Positions 54,915 to 63,624 of a stretch of 64,000 nucleotides of DNA are shown one piece after another. Positions within the stretch are counted from its first letter, which is position 1; every line of letters begins with the position of its first letter. Both the position numbers and the translations under genes were made by a program. The DNA lies in NCBI GenBank assembly GCA_002499445.1, contig DALS01000055.1, forward strand, positions 91,922 through 155,921, given 5' to 3'. The notes under the pieces are model-generated. The model had not been told where the DNA came from and searched no databases. It saw nothing but the letters and a program-made list of their open reading frames with translations. This stretch comes from Methanosarcina sp. UBA293. Lineage in GTDB: Archaea > Halobacteriota > Methanosarcinia > Methanosarcinales > Methanosarcinaceae.

Positions 54915-56522
54915 TTAAAGCAGAATAAAGAAAAATACCCTCAACAGTAGCCTGAAATTTTTCCATTCTGACGCAAATATCTGGTTCCACCATACAACAT
55001 ATCCTGGCATATTGCCTGAAATAGAAGCGTGCTCGGTATTTCCATGTCTTCCAATATTGATCCTGTTTCCATTATCTTCAGGCTCCTTTGAATAATCAGA
55101 ATCTGGACGGCCGACATCAATACAGGGAGAAGTTACAAGGTCCCTTACCCATGTTTTGCCATTCCATCTTCCACCTGTTGATTTCAGATGATAATCATGT
55201 GAACTCTGGTCTGCAAAAAGAGGATCTGCATGGATATCGCTTGTTGATCTGACATTCCTGTAATCTCCTGCTATATTATTGTAAAGGCAGTTATTCTCCA
55301 GTACAAAGGTGTGTGTTCCAGGCAGGTAATTGATAATTCCATATCCTGTTGCTCTTGGATTTTTTGTACGTTGCAGAGTATTTACAATAATATTATTGCG
55401 AACAATTGTGGAATACCCTGTATCTTTAGGTGAAAAGTTTGTAGTATAACCTGTAGGATACATATGGATAATCGCGGCATGATATGTGCCATCAAATACG
55501 TTGTTCTCCACAAGAGTGTTGTAAAATCCACTTGTTATTATACCACCCACCCAATCTATGTTTGGGTTCGTACCGGTGCTATAGAATACATTATGATGAA
55601 TATGTACGTTCTCTGCCTCTTCTCTTGGGTAGGAACTACCAAAGCCTAATAGCCAGATCCCGGGTCCATAGGTGTTATGAATAGTGTTATTATACACCTC
55701 TATATCATTCATCACGCCTGTTGTCTTCTGGATCTGAATTCCTGGCCCGCCTGCGCTCCAGTGGTAGAAAGAATCTATCACATTGTCATGGAACTTCACG
55801 TGGTTTGAGTTCCATACTCTAAGGGCGCTGTTAGTCCTGCAAGTTATTGTGTTATTCCAGGCTTCTATGTTCTGGCAATCAATAGCATAAAGTCCGTCGT
55901 GTCCAAGCTTATAAACAGTATTATTATAAAACTGGATATCAGAACATTTCTCTGTCTTTAGTCCGTCTCCATGCCCATCATGCATGTACATAGAGTGAAC
56001 CTTAATATTGCTGGAATTAAAGAAATGAATTAGATTGTAATATCCTTCTCCTCTCTTTTTCTCTTCGTTCTTGTCATGGTTTCCGTTGATTTCAAATCCT
56101 TTTATGGTGATATTCTGGTTTCCGGCACTGTCCATCTGTGTAATTAGAGGCTTATTCCTTGGCCAGTCCGCTTTATCTTTAAGTTCAACTATAGCTGTGG
56201 GATCTCCTTCCAGAACGGTGTCGCTTCCAATTAAAATACTGTCAGAGATGACATATGTATTGGGACCCTTCAGATGAACGGTTGTGAACTGAGGATTTTC
56301 TGCAACATATGCAAGAGCTCTGTTTATTTCTACCTGGTCGTTACTTCCATCGCAGTTAAAATCCCCACTCCCATCCGCAGCAACATAAACAGTTGTACTG
56401 GGGGATGTAATGTCAATGTAAAGGGCAGTTGCTCCTATTGCAATCAAAAAAATTAAAATCGCAAGGTAGATCCAGGTTTTTTTCCTGTTTTGCCATCTGT
56501 GTTTCAGATTTTTTCCGTTCAT
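54915..56522 (-). CDS. Disaggregatase-family protein D: beta-helix with hydrophobic tail
   Basis: This 535-residue protein has an N-terminal anchor (about 16-37, WIYLAILIFLIAIGATALYI), then the beta-helix (about 42-440) and the SPCIDVG/NGNRINIGRHGNT segment. There is no DNRLRE repeat. Instead it ends in a short hydrophobic tail (residues about 515-535, FRLLLRVFFFILL), so it may be a truncated copy or a form held to the membrane at both ends. The stretch GHDGLYAIDCQNIEAWNN, continuing about 17 residues through TITCRTNSALRVWNSN, is identical to protein B, while the first 100 residues match protein C. GGGATGA precedes the ATG. Confidence 0.82.
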   Translation of the reverse strand: MNGKNLKHRWQNRKKTWIYLAILIFLIAIGATALYIDITSPSTTVYVAADGSGDFNCDGSNDQVEINRALAYVAENPQFTTVHLKGPNTYVISDSILIGSDTVLEGDPTAIVELKDKADWPRNKPLITQMDSAGNQNITIKGFEINGNHDKNEEKKRGEGYYNLIHFFNSSNIKVHSMYMHDGHGDGLKTEKCSDIQFYNNTVYKLGHDGLYAIDCQNIEAWNNTITCRTNSALRVWNSNHVKFHDNVIDSFYHWSAGGPGIQIQKTTGVMNDIEVYNNTIHNTYGPGIWLLGFGSSYPREEAENVHIHHNVFYSTGTNPNIDWVGGIITSGFYNTLVENNVFDGTYHAAIIHMYPTGYTTNFSPKDTGYSTIVRNNIIVNTLQRTKNPRATGYGIINYLPGTHTFVLENNCLYNNIAGDYRNVRSTSDIHADPLFADQSSHDYHLKSTGGRWNGKTWVRDLVTSPCIDVGRPDSDYSKEPEDNGNRINIGRHGNTEHASISGNMPGYVVWWNQIFASEWKNFRLLLRVFFFILL

Positions 56523-57200
56523 TTTTCATCCCTGTACTTTTTAGTTGTAAATCTCCAACTCTGTAGGAATTCTCTGAAATAAGGAAACTCAATTTATTTA
56601 AACTGAGTTGCCTGATATTTTACTTCTTTATTTCAGAGCCTATTTAAGCTGATTAAGATAGGTCTTCTACAAAACCAAGTCTCCAGGTGTGAAAAAACTA
56701 TCCACAGAAAGTATTATCTGTCAATCTGGGACAGATTAGCCTTTTTTAATTTTAGGGTTTCATACTATTAACTGGAGTAAACTTTACCAGTTTCTTTTTT
56801 TTAAAGTCTCTAGAAAACATAGTTACAATATTTAATGACTACAGGCGTGTACAAAAAGCTTGTGTGCTTAAAATTTCTTAAATTGATTTGAGAATCGTTG
56901 AATAACTGAGGCTGTTGAGATAATTGAATCCTCTAGTTGAAATCAGAACGAAAATATCAAAATGCTTAACTCAAAGAGAAATGATAAGAAAAGTAGTTGC
57001 ATATTGTAAAGAGACTCTGAATATAAAGAAGTTAAAAGGCACCAGCACATGGTTTCCGGTTAAAGCATAAGGAAAAATAATTTAAGTATTACTTCTTGAT
57101 TAAAAGATGCATCAAGAAAAGTTTAGAGGTTTTTAATCTAAATCTTCTTTAGATTTATTATACATTCAATCTAGAGCTCTTTCCCTGAAGCTTTAGACCT
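56523..57200. other. Intergenic region with a possible small gene
   Basis: Mostly featureless, with a 48-codon plus-strand frame (56924-57070). It includes the promoter of protein D. Confidence 0.5.
56924..57070 (+). CDS. Possible 48-residue small protein or gene fragment
   Basis: A TTG frame reads MNPLVEIRTKISKCLTQREM and ends KLKGTSTWFPVKA. The composition is protein-like (basic, helix-forming) but no ribosome site is clear and I know no family. It may be the remnant of a decayed gene. Confidence 0.3.
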   Translation: MNPLVEIRTKISKCLTQREMIRKVVAYCKETLNIKKLKGTSTWFPVKA

Positions 57201-58247
57201 TCAGGTTTGTTCTATATTCAGTTTCGGGTGTTGTTTTTCGTCCTCAGCATCGCTACTGTAGAATGCTACGTAGTCTGCATTTTCGGTGTGTGTCTTGATC
57301 AGGAAACCCGTGTTTTCGTACTTTCCGCTGACATAATCATTTACAAGCTCAGTTACATCAAGCTCATAATACCTGTTGTCAGGTAAAGTGTTGCCTTTTA
57401 AGGTGAGTGTAGCATAAGGTGTGTTACCCTGAAGAATACCGTTTTTGTCGTACCAGTCTCCTCCTGGTTGGATCCATAAAACATCGTTATCCCTACTATT
57501 CCAGGTTACATTTTCAGGGCTCCAGGCAGCAGCAGGTCTGTATACTTCCATAACTGTGTTTTTTGGTCTTTCCTTTCCATCTGGATAGAACCAGTAAAGA
57601 GAAAGGGTTGCACTGCTAATATTTTTAGCGTCACTGTATTTACTTAGGTCAAATAGAAGTAACTCTCTGTATTTTCCTATTCCAGGTCTGTTTCCAAGGT
57701 CAATATATGACTTTTCTTTGTATGCAGTGTTAGGAGCAGCCTCTTTAAGACGGTTGTCTGTTATGGAATCTGCTTCAATTCCAGTTTCGAATCCTTGTTC
57801 AAGTGCAGGCTCTACTACAGTAGTGTTATTAAATGAAACTTCGATAGCATTAATCTGATCATTGACCGTGGTTGCATTTTTTGTTTCCTGCTCAATAGAA
57901 TCCGTCGGAATAGTGTCGTTTACCATAGTCTGACTCTCATCAGTTACGGATGTATCTTCTGCACAGGAAATATTGGTTTCGACTTTCTGCTCAAGCATAT
58001 TTTCCATTACAGCAGTCTTGCTAGTTGTAGTCTGGTTATCGTTCGATGTTAAATTTTCTGCAGTTATCCAATCAGCTTCTAGGGTCTGGTTTATCTGTGC
58101 GTAATTATCTTCTCCATCATTGAAGTCTCCACTCCAATTTCCTACAATGTATACCTCGGATACACCAGGAGTGCCTAACACAGTCGGCACAGTTGTTAAA
58201 ATAAAGCATGTTACCAGGATTAGGGTTCCTAGCTGTTTTCTTAGCAT
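57201..58247 (-). CDS. Disaggregatase-family protein E: vestigial beta-helix plus disaggregatase repeat
   Basis: The ATG has AAAGGTGATATC upstream, the same layout as protein A. The 348-residue product has a signal peptide (MLRKQLGTLILVTCFILTTV). Then comes VYIVGNWSGDFNDGEDNYAQ, which aligns with the first beta-helix turn of A and B (VYVAGDGSGDFNCDGKDD). The rest of the helix is absent, replaced by a Thr/Asn/Glu-rich linker (about 60-160). The C-terminal half is a complete disaggregatase-related repeat (DNRLREAAPNTAYKEKSYID, GGDWYDKNGILQGNTPYA). The repeat matches protein B closely. It would be a secreted protein with a binding domain only, or a decayed copy. Confidence 0.85.
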   Translation of the reverse strand: MLRKQLGTLILVTCFILTTVPTVLGTPGVSEVYIVGNWSGDFNDGEDNYAQINQTLEADWITAENLTSNDNQTTTSKTAVMENMLEQKVETNISCAEDTSVTDESQTMVNDTIPTDSIEQETKNATTVNDQINAIEVSFNNTTVVEPALEQGFETGIEADSITDNRLKEAAPNTAYKEKSYIDLGNRPGIGKYRELLLFDLSKYSDAKNISSATLSLYWFYPDGKERPKNTVMEVYRPAAAWSPENVTWNSRDNDVLWIQPGGDWYDKNGILQGNTPYATLTLKGNTLPDNRYYELDVTELVNDYVSGKYENTGFLIKTHTENADYVAFYSSDAEDEKQHPKLNIEQT

Positions 58248-59060
58248 GATATCACCTTTGGACTGGATTTTATAAGGAGTTAAGCGAAATCAAGTCAATT
58301 CGGTTTTGTGTGATTTAGTAGAGTGGACATGTTGTGCATAGAATCATCCCTCTCCAGTCACATTATAAAGATTAGTCACTGGAGGTGGTCGGGAGCTTGA
58401 AGTTTTGTTCTAAAATCCAAAACATATTACTAACCACAAGCCAGTATTTCTTCTGGTCAAATATTCTTTTTTAATCAGTCGGGGCTTTTACCAGGTTATC
58501 TTTCTTTTCAAAATTTTCTATAAGTTAGTTATTATTTCCTTGGGTTGATACACCGGATTTATCTGCTATTTTATATAATATGTTTGGTATTTAAGTGTCT
58601 AAATTTACACATTCAACATCTACACTTGATGATCTCTTAGTAAGATGCAGTTTTTCTAAAAGGCGAAAAGGCAGGGTTTCAGGACAATCATTATAATTAA
58701 GCAGACTTTTGTGGCGCAATTTTTAATTTCCTTTTAACTATATCTATTCTCAGAGGAAACCCAAATTTCTGGACAGCAGTCTAATACCAAAAAGCCTTTA
58801 ATTGTTGAGAATTTCTTATCCATGAAAACATTAATTAGGCTGAGATAGGTATATCAAACTGCACTCCGGGCACAACCATTATTTAATGTTAGACCGGTTA
58901 AATATAGAAAAAATAAGAAGAGGAGAAACAAGTAAAATCTCAAGAACGAAGGTTTTTGTGCCTGTGTACTGTCTGTAAAAAACTTTTTAAGAGTGAATCA
59001 TAGTCACAGGGATAGTTCATATTTAGGTGCGGAAACTGGACTCTGCTACTTTCAAAAAGG
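58248..59060. other. Divergent intergenic region, nothing recognised
   Basis: AT-rich with promoter-like runs for protein E and the GT-C-like gene. I see no frame or repeat that merits a call. Confidence 0.5.
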
Positions 59061-60881
59061 ATGGGGGACATATTGTCTAGAATTACTAATAACATATTAA
59101 ATTTTGTAACCTCAATTTCTCTGTTACTACTAGTTTATAGTCTCTTTATTCTTAAGGGAGTTCGACCTGAAGGGTATACGGTCAATATCTATGAGCAGCT
59201 TCCTTTTAATTTTTACCTTACCTTGCTCCTTTGCTACCTTTTAGCTTGCGTTCTGCTCCTTGCATACCGAAAAATGAGTGCAGTCCTTATACTGTTTCTT
59301 GTTCATATCACAGTGCTAATAGTTCCTCACATGCTTGGCTATGTTTCAATAGGCAGGGGAGAGGAATTATCATATATTGGGCTTGCAGGACAGAGTTCAC
59401 TTTGTAATCTTTCAAGTTTCTATGACCTTTCTCCCACTGGTCCTCTGCTTGTTTCAGCTCTGGCTCAGATCTCAGGCTTGAAGACATCGGCACTCACTTA
59501 CTTTTTGCCAGTGTTTTTTTCCATCCTGTTTATTACTGGAATGTTCCTGTTCTATCGGATTTTTATGAGTAGGGAAAAATTAGTCTCAGTAGCTTTTCTC
59601 TCCTCAATTATTCCTTATTTCGGGCATTTCCAAACATCGTCAGTTTCATATTACCTGACCTTTTGCCTCATACCTCTCTATCTGTTTTTGCTGAGAGGCG
59701 CGCTTTCGGACAAAGATAGGGCAAAGGCTGTTTGCCTTCTTTTTATGATGCCCTTGGTTTCTTTAGCCCACCCCTTTATTTTTGCATACCTGGCTTGTTT
59801 CTCCCTACTCCTTGCCTGCTCGAGCAAAGTACTGAAGCCCGGATTTATTCGTAATATCCTGAGTCTTAATTTTCTCTTCCCTGACGCCCTCAGTTCAGCG
59901 GGTAGAAAAGTCCCTGTATTTATCTTACTGACATTTACCTCAGGATTCCTACTCTGTGCGAAATGTGCTCCTCAATTCTTTGCTCAATTCTTTGATATCT
60001 TCATTTCTAACCCTATCTTGCGCGCTAAAACTCTAGTAGCTGCAGGTCTTTCCACAGTACCAGGAATGGAAAATGGATTTCTCGAGTTTGTATATCTTTT
60101 AAACCTTTATTACGGCAAGTACTACATTCCTTTAATTTTTATTATAATCAATTCTGTAATAGTATGGCAGAATCGTAAAAGGTTTTGCCACCATTTTGTT
60201 CGCAGATATCCCCGCTTCCTTGCCCTCTACCTTGCAACCTTTTTCCTGGAGGTTGTTTTCCTTTTAGATCCCTTTATTCCTTACTCTCTAGATAGGTTCG
60301 CAAACCTGAGCTTCATTATTTTTGCTCAGATTCCTTTACTGGGATATTCCCTTTACATCATTTTTCTTAGAAAAGGGCATACTCTTGGACTTGGTTCCGC
60401 AGTCCTGGTTCTTTGTCTGCTCTGGACCCTGGGGTTTTTCACATGTTTCAGCTCCCCGTATACAGGTGGAATTTCTGAAGCTGTTTCACAAAATGAGGCT
60501 GAAGGAATTCAGTGGTTGTCCGGGGTAAAAGAAAATTATTCATTTTTCGTGTTTTATACAGGTAAGGATGGAAGCTCCCTCCTGCCAGGGGTTCCTATCA
60601 GCGACACAAACCAGACATCTGAACTTACTGAGACTCTACAAAAACCCCTTTATACTTCAAAAAATGACTTCAATGACAGTATACCTGTAGAAAAATCAGT
60701 AGAATACGAGCCTTTCTATGTAGTGGAAACCTTCTTTTCAGAGGATTTACATACTAGGGCGCAGAGTACTGATAAAGCACTAGCTTCCGGCGGCAAAAAT
60801 TCCCTTAGGGCTCAGAACGATTACTTTAGAAATAAGATTTATGATTCGCTTAATATAGAAATTTATAAGTATATCTCATGA
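59061..60881 (+). CDS. Polytopic GT-C-like membrane protein 3
   Basis: This 606-residue protein has about 12 TM helices. Its first outer loop has GRGEELSYIGLAGQ, with acidic Glu101/Glu102 where the other two GT-C-like proteins have the D-x3-H motif. About 20 residues on is SFYDLSPTGPLLVSALAQIS, matching the position of their PLxH phrase. The C-terminal 120 residues are soluble and outside. The family resemblance is by layout and weak motifs only. The ATG at 59061 lacks spacing for a ribosome site, while the TTG at 59073 has GGGGGAC upstream, so the start is uncertain. Confidence 0.65.
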   Translation: MGDILSRITNNILNFVTSISLLLLVYSLFILKGVRPEGYTVNIYEQLPFNFYLTLLLCYLLACVLLLAYRKMSAVLILFLVHITVLIVPHMLGYVSIGRGEELSYIGLAGQSSLCNLSSFYDLSPTGPLLVSALAQISGLKTSALTYFLPVFFSILFITGMFLFYRIFMSREKLVSVAFLSSIIPYFGHFQTSSVSYYLTFCLIPLYLFLLRGALSDKDRAKAVCLLFMMPLVSLAHPFIFAYLACFSLLLACSSKVLKPGFIRNILSLNFLFPDALSSAGRKVPVFILLTFTSGFLLCAKCAPQFFAQFFDIFISNPILRAKTLVAAGLSTVPGMENGFLEFVYLLNLYYGKYYIPLIFIIINSVIVWQNRKRFCHHFVRRYPRFLALYLATFFLEVVFLLDPFIPYSLDRFANLSFIIFAQIPLLGYSLYIIFLRKGHTLGLGSAVLVLCLLWTLGFFTCFSSPYTGGISEAVSQNEAEGIQWLSGVKENYSFFVFYTGKDGSSLLPGVPISDTNQTSELTETLQKPLYTSKNDFNDSIPVEKSVEYEPFYVVETFFSEDLHTRAQSTDKALASGGKNSLRAQNDYFRNKIYDSLNIEIYKYIS

Positions 60882-60896
60882 ATAACCTTTCCGGCT

Positions 60897-60975
60897 TGCT
60901 TGAGGGTCAGGTTTGAGGAAGGCAACTTGTGATTTTAAGGTAACTTATAGCTTTAGGCAACTTACAGCTTTAAAG
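60897..60975. repeat. Imperfect short repeats after the GT-C-like gene
   Basis: Three near-copies of a GCAACTTrTrGCTTTA-like unit lie between 60919 and 60975. Noncoding; probably slippage. Confidence 0.5.
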
Positions 60976-61059
60976 TTTAGTTTTCTATTTTTTAAGAAGG
61001 GGCTTTCCATCTAAAGTTAGACTTTTTTTTCTTTTATAAGTATGCTACAGAATTCTCTT

Positions 61060-61569
61060 TTATATTTTCTTTAGTATTTTGCACGTGGCAAAGACAATTA
61101 TAAGCAACCCGATAACTTCTGAGATAAAAACATTTGAAAGTCCGGGGATGTACGACCTAGTGAAAATTATCATAAGGTAATCAAGAAAACTTCCTGAAAT
61201 TGTGTCTTTTGGAAATTCCCAGCCAAAAAGCGGCCAGAAAAATACTACTGGCTTATTCCATACTTGGTCTTCAAGAAGGTGGCAAAAAGACGCTCCTGCA
61301 ATTATCAGGAGTTCAGGCTTTCCCTTATTATATAAATAATACCCTGCAAGGATTAGCAGAAGGCCAAAAAGTAGAGTATGGGCAAAAATCCGCCCGCTTC
61401 CTATAGTGTCAGCAAGGATTATTCTGCCAAGAGGTTTATCGATTAAATCTGGAAGGAGTGCCCCGATTACAATCCATGGAACGTTTACCAATAAGTTTTT
61501 TTTTGAAGATAAACGGTTCAGGATATAAAAAGTCCCCAACGTGATCCCAATATGTCCTAAAATAAACAT
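61060..61569 (-). CDS. YdjM-family (DUF457) membrane-bound hydrolase-like protein
   Basis: This 169-residue protein has four TM segments and the YdjM/PF04307 pattern of metal-site residues: GHIGIT near the N-terminus, ALLPDLIDKPLG, GRIFAHTLLF and SFCHLLEDQVWNKP. The family is annotated as metal-dependent hydrolases of unknown substrate. It lies outside the polysaccharide genes and is convergent with the GT-C-like gene. It may be unrelated to the island. Confidence 0.85.
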   Translation of the reverse strand: MFILGHIGITLGTFYILNRLSSKKNLLVNVPWIVIGALLPDLIDKPLGRIILADTIGSGRIFAHTLLFGLLLILAGYYLYNKGKPELLIIAGASFCHLLEDQVWNKPVVFFWPLFGWEFPKDTISGSFLDYLMIIFTRSYIPGLSNVFISEVIGLLIIVFATCKILKKI

Positions 61570-61662
61570 CAGACTAAAAATAGTTATTTGTTTATAATTA
61601 TTTTTCGGCCGACCTGCCTGATGACCTGTCGGCGCACACTTTCAATTTATATTGAATTGATT

Positions 61663-62367
61663 TCAGGCCTGGCACTCTGCTACGAGCTTTTCTACCAGTT
61701 CCTGCCGGATCGCAGTTCTTCTATCTCCTCCGCATACCATACCTCGGACACCGATAATATCTGGCCCTATCCTTTCAAGCACAGGAAGATCCTCAAATTT
61801 CAGAGATCCAGCAATTGCGTTTTCAAGTCCGTACTGGTGTGCGAGGTCGGTAAATCTTTTAAGTTCTTCCTCGTCCATGAATTGAAAGGTAGATTTTCCG
61901 TCCTTAATTGCCGTATCAACCATAACCACATCTATCCCAGCTTCTGCGGCGATTGAAGGGAGCAGGAAAGGAGAAATCGAATTAATACGCTTGTAGTCCG
62001 AATACCCTGAGGCAACAACTTTCTTTGTAGGGTCATAATCCTTTACAGCTCGTGTTATTTTTGTGAGAAGCTCAAGGGCCTGGTCTTCAGTCTGGATATC
62101 GTAAAGACCAACTTTAATGTAATCTGCTCCTGCAACTGCTGCTCCAAAGGCTGCAAGGGAAGCAGTTCCTGGTTTATAATTAAAATCTCCTATGGTTGCG
62201 CTTATAGGCTGCCTGCCTTGTACAGCTTCTTTCACATCCCTTATTATCCACGGGAAGTTCGCACCAAGGGAACCTTCTTTCGGGTTTTTGACATCCACAA
62301 TGTCTGCGCCGCCTCTGGAAGCAATTATTGCTTCTTCTCTATCGATTGGACTTACAAGCAGTTTCAT
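61663..62367 (-). CDS. mfnB: (5-formylfuran-3-yl)methyl phosphate synthase
   Basis: This 234-residue TIM-barrel enzyme makes the furan precursor of methanofuran from two glyceraldehyde-3-phosphate molecules. Lys27 in ADIVDVKNPKEGSLGA and Lys155 in DTAIKDGKST sit at the positions known as the Schiff-base and proton-transfer lysines of M. jannaschii MfnB. Lys85 is also present in ADYIKVG. The length matches the family. It is divergent from the HisA-like gene by 113 bases. Its presence identifies the host as a methanogen. No operon with the surface genes. Confidence 0.95.
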   Translation of the reverse strand: MKLLVSPIDREEAIIASRGGADIVDVKNPKEGSLGANFPWIIRDVKEAVQGRQPISATIGDFNYKPGTASLAAFGAAVAGADYIKVGLYDIQTEDQALELLTKITRAVKDYDPTKKVVASGYSDYKRINSISPFLLPSIAAEAGIDVVMVDTAIKDGKSTFQFMDEEELKRFTDLAHQYGLENAIAGSLKFEDLPVLERIGPDIIGVRGMVCGGDRRTAIRQELVEKLVAECQA

Positions 62368-62479
62368 AAAAATCCTCTAACTGGACATGGAATTGGAATC
62401 ATACCATGAATATTTTTCTTTTTATACAATACCCTTTATTTTATATTTTTTTATAGGATGATGCAGTTATCGGATAAGT

Positions 62480-63214
62480 ATGTTCCGAGTAATTCTAGTC
62501 ATGGATATATTTAACCGTAGTGTAGTTCTTGCAAAGGGCGGAATCAGGGAAAAGTACCGTTCGGTTTCAGATTCAAGTACCGCATGTAACAGTTCGGATC
62601 CTGTGGATATCGTGGAACATCTGCACCCCAGGGAAATCTATATCGCCGATCTTAACGTGCTTCAGGGCAAAGGTCACCTCGAAACGAATACTGATGTAAT
62701 TCGCCAAGTAAGCTTAAGAGCAGATACAATGCTAGATTTTGGGGTTTCGTCTCTACAGGACATAGATAAGGCTCTTTCTATTGCAGAAACCGTTATAATA
62801 GGCACGGAAACAGGCACGCTTTCAGCAATAAAGGATGCAGCTTATAAGCATCCCGGAAGGATCAGTGTAAGCATTGATATAAAGCATGGTAAAGTCCTGA
62901 AAAAAGACCCTGAGCTTCCTGAGTCGGCCCTTGAAATTGTAAAACTATTAAATAATTTCCCCTTAAAAGACCTTATTTTCCTTGATCTTGACAGGGTCGG
63001 AACAGCCTCGGGCTTTGATCCTGAGTTCCTTCAAAAGCTTGTTGAGTGTTCAAGGCATAGTCTGTTGCTTGGAGGAGGAGTCAAGGATATGCATGACCTT
63101 TGTACTCTTGATAAGCTCGGGATAAAAGGAGCTTTGGTTGCAACTGCCATTCATTCGGGCTATGTCCCTTCAGTCGTGCTGAGTGCAGGGCTTAAACCGG
63201 ATAACGAAAAATAA
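62480..63214 (+). CDS. HisA-related TIM-barrel protein (COG1411 type)
   Basis: This 244-residue protein has the HisA/HisF barrel phrases IYIADLNVLQGKG, VSIDIKHGKV, LIFLDLDRVG and LGGGVKDMHD. It begins MFRVILVMDIFNRSVVLAKG, where HisA has PAIDLxxGxVVRL. It is the HisA-like archaeal group rather than canonical HisA, since no other his gene is nearby. The reaction is not known. Its position divergent from mfnB suggests a possible link with cofactor metabolism, which is inference. Confidence 0.8.
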   Translation: MFRVILVMDIFNRSVVLAKGGIREKYRSVSDSSTACNSSDPVDIVEHLHPREIYIADLNVLQGKGHLETNTDVIRQVSLRADTMLDFGVSSLQDIDKALSIAETVIIGTETGTLSAIKDAAYKHPGRISVSIDIKHGKVLKKDPELPESALEIVKLLNNFPLKDLIFLDLDRVGTASGFDPEFLQKLVECSRHSLLLGGGVKDMHDLCTLDKLGIKGALVATAIHSGYVPSVVLSAGLKPDNEK

Positions 63215-63328
63215 TGAGTATATCAGAATGCTTTTTATTTCAGCCCTTATATGTCTTGTATGTAATCGAGTATCTTTGTATTCGATGGCAGATTTCACTT
63301 AAAATTAGGAAATAATGAGGTTTATAGT

Positions 63329-63589
63329 ATGGCAAAGAAGGATATATCTGAAGAGAATATTGAGGAAAAGACCGAGGAGAAGAGTGTAGACGGATATGCG
63401 GAGATTAAGATGGGAGGGGGTTGGTATATGACAATATCCCTTGCACACAGTGATCGTTTTGAGAAAGAGTACATTGAACTTGCAAAGGAACGGGGAGGCG
63501 TAAAAAGGTCAAGGTTCAATCTTAACCCCACCCATGTAAGGGTGTTAGGGGAAGCCCTGATCAAATTTGCTGACGATAATGGGCTCTAA
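63329..63589 (+). CDS. Small conserved-looking acidic protein, unknown
   Basis: This 86-residue protein has an acidic, Lys/Glu-rich head (about 1-20), then AEIKMGGGWYMTISLAHSDR, which looks like a beta-hairpin, then basic KRSRFNLNPTHVRVLGEALI. No family was recognised. The ATG follows a weak GAGGTTTATAGT ribosome site. It lies between the HisA-like gene and tmk and may be a small nucleic-acid or protein-binding factor (speculative). Confidence 0.65.
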   Translation: MAKKDISEENIEEKTEEKSVDGYAEIKMGGGWYMTISLAHSDRFEKEYIELAKERGGVKRSRFNLNPTHVRVLGEALIKFADDNGL

Positions 63590-63624
63590 TAGGTTCAATT
63601 CTTAGATCCAATCAGTTCATCTGG

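Noticed and set aside
26701..58247. Dockerin-like reading of the GDFNCDGKDD motif
   Set aside because: It resembles a calcium loop but occurs once at the start of the beta-helix, as in pectate-lyase-like proteins, without the second dockerin repeat.
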